A stretch of DNA of 20,384 nt from Patescibacteria group bacterium UBA5124 (GTDB taxonomy: Bacteria; Patescibacteriota; Gracilibacteria; Absconditabacterales; Absconditicoccaceae): the NCBI GenBank assembly GCA_002414185.1, contig DHYS01000024.1, positions 29,104-49,487 on the forward strand, in the 5' to 3' direction. Made by a program: the position numbers and the translations under genes. How positions within the stretch are numbered: position 1 is the stretch's first letter; each line of letters opens with the position of its first letter. Under the pieces are notes generated by a model. That model saw only the letters and a list, made by a program, of their open reading frames with translations. It ran no database searches and was not told the DNA's origin. Positions 16,509 through 20,384 of this stretch are shown here, in pieces.

Positions 16509-16511
16509 CTT

Positions 16512-16805
16512 TTAGATGATGATATAAATAAGAGCTAATACAATACCGATACCCGTACCTATCATAAAAAATTTAGTATATAATTTAGTTTGGTCTGCTT
16601 TTTCTTCTTCATATCCTATCTGGATACGAGCTAATATATATCAGAGCATAATACCGCAAAAAAGAAGATATCCTGGCATTAAAATCTCTTTTGTGATGAT
16701 GTATGATTGTTGTCAGATCATAGTTTCTCCTCTAAGAAAGAAAATTCCAACTAACATCGTTATAAAGAAGAAAATTCCTTTACATACTTCCATTAGGAAA
16801 ATCAT
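16512..16805 (-). CDS. Hypothetical small three-helix membrane protein (97 aa)
   Basis: Not recognised. The 97-aa product has helices at about 9-25 (GIFFFITMLVGIFFL), 41-60 (EILMPGYLLFCGIMLGYILA) and 77-96 (FFMIGTGIGIVLALIYIII), separated by polar loops GETMIGQQSYI and QIGYEEEKADQTK. Two glycines are TGA, so the standard code shows nothing of it. It starts 25 nt after the repeat lipoprotein gene and ends 3 nt before the next lipoprotein, a tight operon position. The ATG at 16805 was chosen as the first Met; MEVCKG five codons later is an alternative start. Confidence 0.55.
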
Positions 16806-16830
16806 TTTCTTTTATTTTATTGAATAAATA

Positions 16831-17235
16831 TTACTTACTAAGTCCATCTAATATGCTTTCTAAAAGCTGGATATCTTTTTCTGTGAGTTCAACATCTTCA
16901 TCCTTTTGTGTAGTTTCTTCTACCTTAATTTCTTCTTTTCTTTTTTCGATTAGTGCTTTGAGTTTTTCTTGAGTAATATTTGTTGTCTTTGCTCATGAAA
17001 TAGTAGTTCATGTAGTATCTACAATGTCATCAATAGTAATAGTAGTATCGTCTCCAGAAAGCATATCTCCAGACAATAATTCTCCAGAAAGTATATCTCC
17101 AGAAAGCATGTCTCCAGATAATAGTTCTCCAGAAAGATTTTCTCAGCTGTTTGTTGAATTTGTGATAGTTACTGTTTTACATCAGAGAAGAAATAATGAT
17201 GCAAATATCATAGAAATTAAAAGAAATTTTTTCAT
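16831..17235 (-). CDS. Lipoprotein with tandem LSG[ED]x pentapeptide repeats (134 aa)
   Basis: Residues 1-19 are a lipoprotein signal peptide (MKKFLLISMIFASLFLLGC; Cys19), with the lipobox Gly again a TGA codon. After a Ser/Thr/Asn linker the protein has six perfect tandem pentapeptides (about 33-62): LSGEL, LSGDM, LSGDI, LSGEL, LSGDM, LSGDD, encoded by 15-nt units. A Thr/Ile/Asp-rich stretch (TTITIDDIVDTTG) and a charged, probably coiled-coil C-terminus (KLKALIEKRKEEIKVEE...EKDIQLLESILDGL) follow. No family is recognised. It is the second gene of the murC-led operon (65 nt gap). The repeat phrase SGELLSG also occurs in the secreted protein encoded at 18829-19353, suggesting a common type of surface repeat in this organism. 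Confidence 0.75.
17051..17140 (-). repeat. Six tandem 15-nt units coding for LSG[ED]x
   Basis: The sequence TCTCCAGA (plus-strand view) recurs exactly every 15 nt at 17051, 17066, 17081, 17096, 17111 and 17126. Codon variation between units (GAA/GAC/GAT, CTT/TTA/CTA, TCT) is mostly synonymous or conservative, so the protein pattern is under selection and the array is not a very recent slippage product. Confidence 0.85.
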
Positions 17236-17300
17236 ATATGTAGAATATGATATAAAATTATGACTTCAAAATACTGTTTTCTGGAGAGAAATCAATATCT

Positions 17301-18677
17301 TTAATGTTTTAATGTGATATCTGTACGTAGTTTATAATCTATGTCTCCAGCAGAAAAAACTGCTAAAATGGTGCCTCAATTATTTGTTTCTATGTTTCAT
17401 TTGAGTTCTTCCCGTGACGAAATGTATTTTCCTCAGCATTGTTGCGCAAAGGTGTTTCCGAGTTCTTGGATATTGTGAATATTTTCTCCTCTGCGTGAAA
17501 AATCGAAATCTTGGATGTTTTCTCTGGCAGCATAAATATCATAGATAATTATATCATCATATCCTGTGAAACTTTTGACAAAATCATCTCGTCATGTGAA
17601 AATTCTGGTGATTTGATGAGGTTGGAATATTGCTATGAGTTTTTTATCAGGAAATTTTCTTCTTAGTGCTTGGTATCCTATAGCAAGAGATGATGCCATA
17701 TGCCCATAATCAGAATATATTTGTGCTCATTTTTCTGTCGTTCATAAGTATTCTAATCTACGTCGGAGTCCTTTAAATTGTTGTATATTTTCAACTTTAA
17801 AATCTGAATTTTGAGTTTGGAGAAGTTTGTTTACAAGAGTAGTGTTTTTGTTGACGTGAGGTCAGAATATATAGTCAAAAGTATATTCTTTTTCTTCAAT
17901 TTCTTCACTATTTTTATATTCTTTGAAATCAGGATTTTCTTCTAAGAATCATTTTAACACAAAGCATTTCTTTTTGAGTTTGGTTAGCATTTCTTTGAAT
18001 GCATTTTTGTAATCATCAAAATCTTTGTAATAGTCTGCATGATCAAATTCTAAACTTGTAATCGCTGCATAATCTAGATCAAGATTGAGAAAGTGGCGTT
18101 TGTATTCACAGGCTTCTACGATAAATAATAGTTTTTTATGGTCGATAGGAGTTGATGTTTTTCCTGTGAGAATTTTGGTGAAAATAGACTTGATTTCGTC
18201 TTTGTTGGATTGGTTGATAAGGTAGCTTTCATTGTTGAAATCAGGAGTTAGAGCTCCGAGAATTCCTAAACCAAAATTTGAGAAATCTTTGGCTCCATAT
18301 AGTGTAAGTGCTGTTGCTGAACTTTTTCCGTTGGTTCCTGTAATTCCTATAGTGGTAAAGTATTTAGATATTTCTCCGAGAAATTGAAAATAATTCATGA
18401 TAAATATTATTTTTTTGTGTTCTGTAATTAGACTTCTTGCTTTGAGTATTTCTGGACTTTGAGCGACAGCTTCTGAATAAATAATTATATCATCAATAGT
18501 TGGTGTATATTTTCTATGTCCAATGATGACTTTGAGTCATTTTTTTTCGAGATTGTCAGTAAGCTGACTTTGTGTAGAGTCTATGCAAATGATATTTTTG
18601 AATCATAGTTCGTGGAGAATACCTGCTATTCCATACATTCCTGTACCTCAAGCTCAAACGAGGACTATATTAGTCAT
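17301..18677 (-). CDS. murC: UDP-N-acetylmuramate-L-alanine ligase (458 aa)
   Basis: MurC adds L-Ala to UDP-MurNAc, the first amino-acid step of peptidoglycan stem-peptide synthesis, in the cytoplasm. Motifs in order: VGAGGTGMYGIAG near the N-terminus (UDP-binding), where both central glycines are TGA; TGTNGKSSAT (ATP P-loop, about 113-122); VEACEYKRHFL with the catalytic/Mg-binding Glu; ITSLEFDHADYY with the conserved His; then FKGLRRRLEYLG, YSDYGHMASSL (D-Y-x-H) and KKLIAIFQPHQITR of the C-terminal domain, ending with FSAGDI. 458 aa is the usual family length. The EACEYKR wording is also found in Mpl-type ligases, but the first-domain motif and length fit MurC. At least eight TGA codons. 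ATG at 18677 gives the full N-terminal motif. It heads the minus-strand operon that continues with the repeat lipoprotein, 65 nt downstream. Confidence 0.93.
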
Positions 18678-18703
18678 ATAATATTATCAATAACTAAAAT
18701 CTG

Positions 18704-18709
18704 ATTATA
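18704..18709 (-). promoter_or_regulatory. Possible -10 box of the murC operon
   Basis: TATAAT on the minus strand at 18709-18704, about 27 nt before the murC ATG. The -35 region is not clear (AT-rich). Confidence 0.35.
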
Positions 18710-18760
18710 ATTTATTTTTTTATATCTATTTTTTTCCTTGATGAAAGCAAGCTTAGCTAT

Positions 18761-18777
18761 CTTAAGATTATCTTAAG
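18761..18777. promoter_or_regulatory. 17-bp perfect palindrome, candidate operator
   Basis: CTTAAGATTATCTTAAG is a perfect 8+1+8 inverted repeat between the divergent murC and FSGDM-repeat genes. It covers the -35 position of a possible plus-strand promoter with TATACT at 18787. No T run follows, so a terminator is unlikely, and it fits the size of a dimeric regulator's binding site. Confidence 0.4.
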
Positions 18778-18786
18778 GTTGGTGAT

Positions 18787-18792
18787 TATACT
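18787..18792 (+). promoter_or_regulatory. Possible -10 box for the FSGDM-repeat gene
   Basis: TATACT lies 36 nt before the ATG at 18829. The -35 would fall within the 17-bp palindrome and is poor, as expected for an activator- or repressor-controlled promoter. TATATT/TATTAT just before the ATG are alternatives. Confidence 0.3.
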
Positions 18793-18828
18793 GCCAGAAA
18801 TAAATTTTTATATTATTATTGTTTAGTT

Positions 18829-19353
18829 ATGAAAAAATTATCTTTATCTGTAGTATTATGATTGTCTGTATTAGTTTTGTGAACAGCTTCATTTGCTTCT
18901 AATAGTAAACTCAATAAAGCTCCTAAAAATTGTGGAGGAACATCTTGAGTAGTTTGTAATTTTTCAGGAGAAAGACCTTCATTCTCAGGAAATATGAAAC
19001 TATTCTCAGGAGATATGAAACCGTTTTCAGGGGATATGGGATCAGGTCATATGAGACCATTTTCAGGAGATATGAAATTATTCTCAGGAGATATGTTTTC
19101 ATGAGATATGAAACCATTTTCAGGGGATATGGAATCAGGTCATATGAGACCGTTTTCAGGAGAGTTGTTGTCAGGAAGTATTGTTTTAGGGACTGGAGAA
19201 AGTTTGTATGTGGCTCCAAATGGAAAAACTTATGTAATTTCTTATGTAAAGGGGAAGGGATATACATCTACTAATTTTGTTTCGAAAGGAAAATATTTCA
19301 AAAACTTAACTTCTATCAAGTATTATATAAAGAAAAATAATCTTAAAAAATAA
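18829..19353 (+). CDS. Secreted FSGDM-repeat protein (174 aa)
   Basis: Sec signal peptide of 23 residues (MKKLSLSVVLGLSVLVLG...SFA|SNS), with Gly11 and Gly18 as TGA. Two cysteines (35 and 43) bracket GGTSGVV and might form a disulfide. Residues about 45-117 are repeats: FSGE, FSGNMKL, FSGDMKP, FSGDMGSGHMRP, FSGDMKL, FSGDM, FSGDMKP, FSGDMESGHMRP, FSGELLSGS, with a higher-order period of 31 residues. A compact C-terminal domain (118-174) reads SIVLGTGESLYVAPNGKTYVI, SYVKGKGYTSTNFVSKGKYF, KNLTSIKYYIKKNNLKK, probably beta-rich and basic. No family is recognised. The Asp/Glu/His/Met-rich repeats could bind metal ions, which is only a guess. Its position next to murC and after a palindromic site, and its strong terminator, suggest a regulated, abundant surface protein. 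Confidence 0.8.
18961..19179 (+). repeat. FSGDM-type repeat array with 93-nt super-repeat
   Basis: Nine FSG[DEN]/LSG units. A 57-nt block at 19015-19071 recurs at 19108-19164 with about three differences (93 nt apart), so the array grew by duplication. At 19102-19104 one unit has TGA where the equivalent codon in the others is GGA or GGG. Confidence 0.85.
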
Positions 19354-19376
19354 TTTTTAGGCATTATTTTACAGAA

Positions 19377-19407
19377 AAACCTGCATATGGGGATGCAGGT
19401 TTTTTTG
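19377..19407. terminator. Bidirectional terminator of the repeat gene and the opposing gene
   Basis: AAACCTGCAT (19377) pairs with ATGCAGGTTT (19393) around ATGGGG and is followed by a T7 run on the plus strand. On the minus strand A/T tracts also flank it just past the stop at 19409. Confidence 0.85.
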
Positions 19408-19408
19408 T

Positions 19409-20384
19409 TTACTTTATTTCTTCTACAATAATTTTCTTTTCATTATTGATTTCTAGAAAAATTCATTCTATTAATTTGCTTCATTTTATGATTTCTGAAG
19501 TATTTTTGTCTGTGTCTGTAATACGGTATTGTTTATCTTTGTTTATGGTATACCATTCAGGAAATGTATTTATTCTTGGATAATTGTATGGCATGTGAAG
19601 GATTTCATTATGTCTATTGTAGTCAAATTTAATTTTTGTTGTTGTTGGACTTTGTGAGTTTAGGTATATGTATAATTTATCATTGTTTGTAGAAGCTCCG
19701 AGATATATTCATGAGTTAAAGTCTGAGAGATATGTTCCTTGTGTTTTGTATAGTCCATACATAAGAGATGTTCTTATGAAATTTCCATCTAAGTATGTAC
19801 CATCTACAAATCAATTTTTTTCTTGATGATTAAACATTAAAGGTATACTTTTTTCTATGAATTCTTCTAATTTTTGTACTTGTGTTTCTGTGTTTAAGAA
19901 ATATAGAGCTCATTCGATAGTATCAGCTAAACCATCCATACTTCATTTTCATCGTTTATAATTGGTATATTTTGGTAGGTTTTGTAATGTTTTATTTATT
20001 TCTTCATAGTACTTAGTCTTTCCTTCTAAGAGGTAGAAAAGATAATATCCATAGTAAACATATGATCGATTATCAGTTAATTCTTTGGTATCTGTTGTGG
20101 TGATATAAAACAATCCATCATTGTTTCTGTATTTTAACAGTTCATCAAGCATTTTTTCTATTGTTTTTTTGTATATTTTTGCTCTTGGTGAATTGTTTAT
20201 TTTTTCTATATTATAAAGTTCTACTAATCCTGGTATAATTTCATTTCCATGATCTCTTAATCTTGTTCTTTCAAGGTCGCATTTTTTTTCTGTGAAATTC
20301 CATTTTTCACATGGTTTACCTCCATTGTTTGGTAGTATTTCATAGATATAATTGTCTCCGATTCTTTCTGCTCGTTCTAGATAT
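19409..20384 (-). CDS. Partial hypothetical protein, probable alpha-helical domain plus beta C-terminus (at least 324 aa)
   Basis: Only the C-terminal 324 residues are inside the window; the start lies beyond position 20384. The first part (ERAERIGDNYIYEILPNNGG, CEKWNFTEKKCDLERTRLRD, NEIIPGLVELYNI) and the middle (DNRSYVYYGYYLFYLLEGKTKYYEEI, GSMDGLADTIEGALYFL, GFVDGTYLDGNFIRTSLMYGL) alternate paired helices with Gly-Asp-rich turns, as in alpha/alpha-toroid proteins such as several glycan-processing enzymes. The last about 100 residues are beta-like (LYIYLNSQSPTTTKIKF, WYTINKDKQYRITD). Catalytic residues cannot be assigned, so an enzyme role in polysaccharide metabolism is only a possibility. 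At least seven glycines are TGA. It ends at TAA (19411-19409) against a bidirectional terminator. Confidence 0.65.

Noticed and set aside
17051..17140. CRISPR array
   Set aside because: Units are 15 nt, contiguous, coding and without spacers.
17024..17263. Plus-strand frame of 79 codons with repeated SPES/SPD wording
   Set aside because: It is the antisense of the LSG[ED]x lipoprotein repeat, which has signal peptide, lipobox and operon context; the apparent SPE repeats are only the complement of the 15-nt units.
19102..19104. TGA as selenocysteine or tryptophan
   Set aside because: Repeat alignment and conserved motifs (MurC, LeuRS, lipoboxes) put Gly at TGA sites; TGG is still used for Trp throughout, and no SECIS-like context is needed.
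18923..19267. Minus-strand 114-codon frame with repeated VSYLL wording
   Set aside because: Antisense shadow of the FSGDM array; no promoter or terminator in that direction and the sense protein has a signal peptide.

Overview
The window reads as a piece of a Candidate Phyla Radiation chromosome that uses genetic code 25, in which UGA is glycine (Absconditabacteria/SR1 or Gracilibacteria/BD1-5; the sequence alone does not separate the two). Almost every long gene is cut by in-frame TGA codons under the standard code. Each becomes one uninterrupted, family-length protein when TGA is read as Gly, and every CDS listed here ends in TAA or, once, TAG. The DNA is AT-rich, intergenic gaps are short, Shine-Dalgarno sequences are nearly absent and hairpin terminators are frequent. 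All protein descriptions below use TGA = Gly.

Layout. 57-3557 (minus): a small PhnA/YjdM-type protein, a leucyl-tRNA synthetase carrying a complete Nudix domain inside its editing domain, and an MscL channel. 3698-4051 (plus): a lipoprotein with a cytochrome b5-like haem domain. 4094-5645 (minus): two unknown small proteins and a PurN-like formyltransferase. 5787-7317 (plus): tRNA-guanine transglycosylase (tgt) and an unknown. 7334-11231 (minus): a SEDS-family FtsW/RodA protein followed after 1 nt by a P2-type cation ATPase. 11328-13086 (minus): a small type IV secretion-like operon with two signal-peptide-bearing two-helix pilins and a stand-alone VirB4/TraC N-terminal-type protein. 13245-14231 (plus): a three-helix surface protein with TG-rich linker and an SLH-like C-terminus. 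14341-18677 (minus): a likely seven-gene operon led by murC, then a lipoprotein with pentapeptide LSG[ED]x repeats, a 3-helix membrane protein, a second lipoprotein, two multi-helix membrane proteins and a MIP18/SufT-type Fe-S protein. 18829-19353 (plus): a secreted protein built of FSGDM repeats. 19409-20384 (minus): the C-terminal 324 residues of an unrecognised, probably helical protein that enters from outside the window.

Together the right half (about 10.1-19.4 kb) is strongly cell-envelope oriented: peptidoglycan synthesis (MurC, SEDS), T4SS-type pilins, three lipoproteins or secreted proteins with Ser/Thr-Gly-Asp/Glu repeats, and several membrane proteins of unknown function. That fits a small host-attached or predatory lifestyle, but this is inference. 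The most unusual features are the LeuRS-Nudix architecture, the family of SG[DE]-repeat exported proteins (in which one repeat unit uses TGA where its sister units use GGA/GGG, an internal proof of the recoding), and the pilin/TraC-N mini-locus. No tRNA, rRNA, CRISPR array or insertion sequence was seen, and there is no gene-free stretch longer than about 160 bases.
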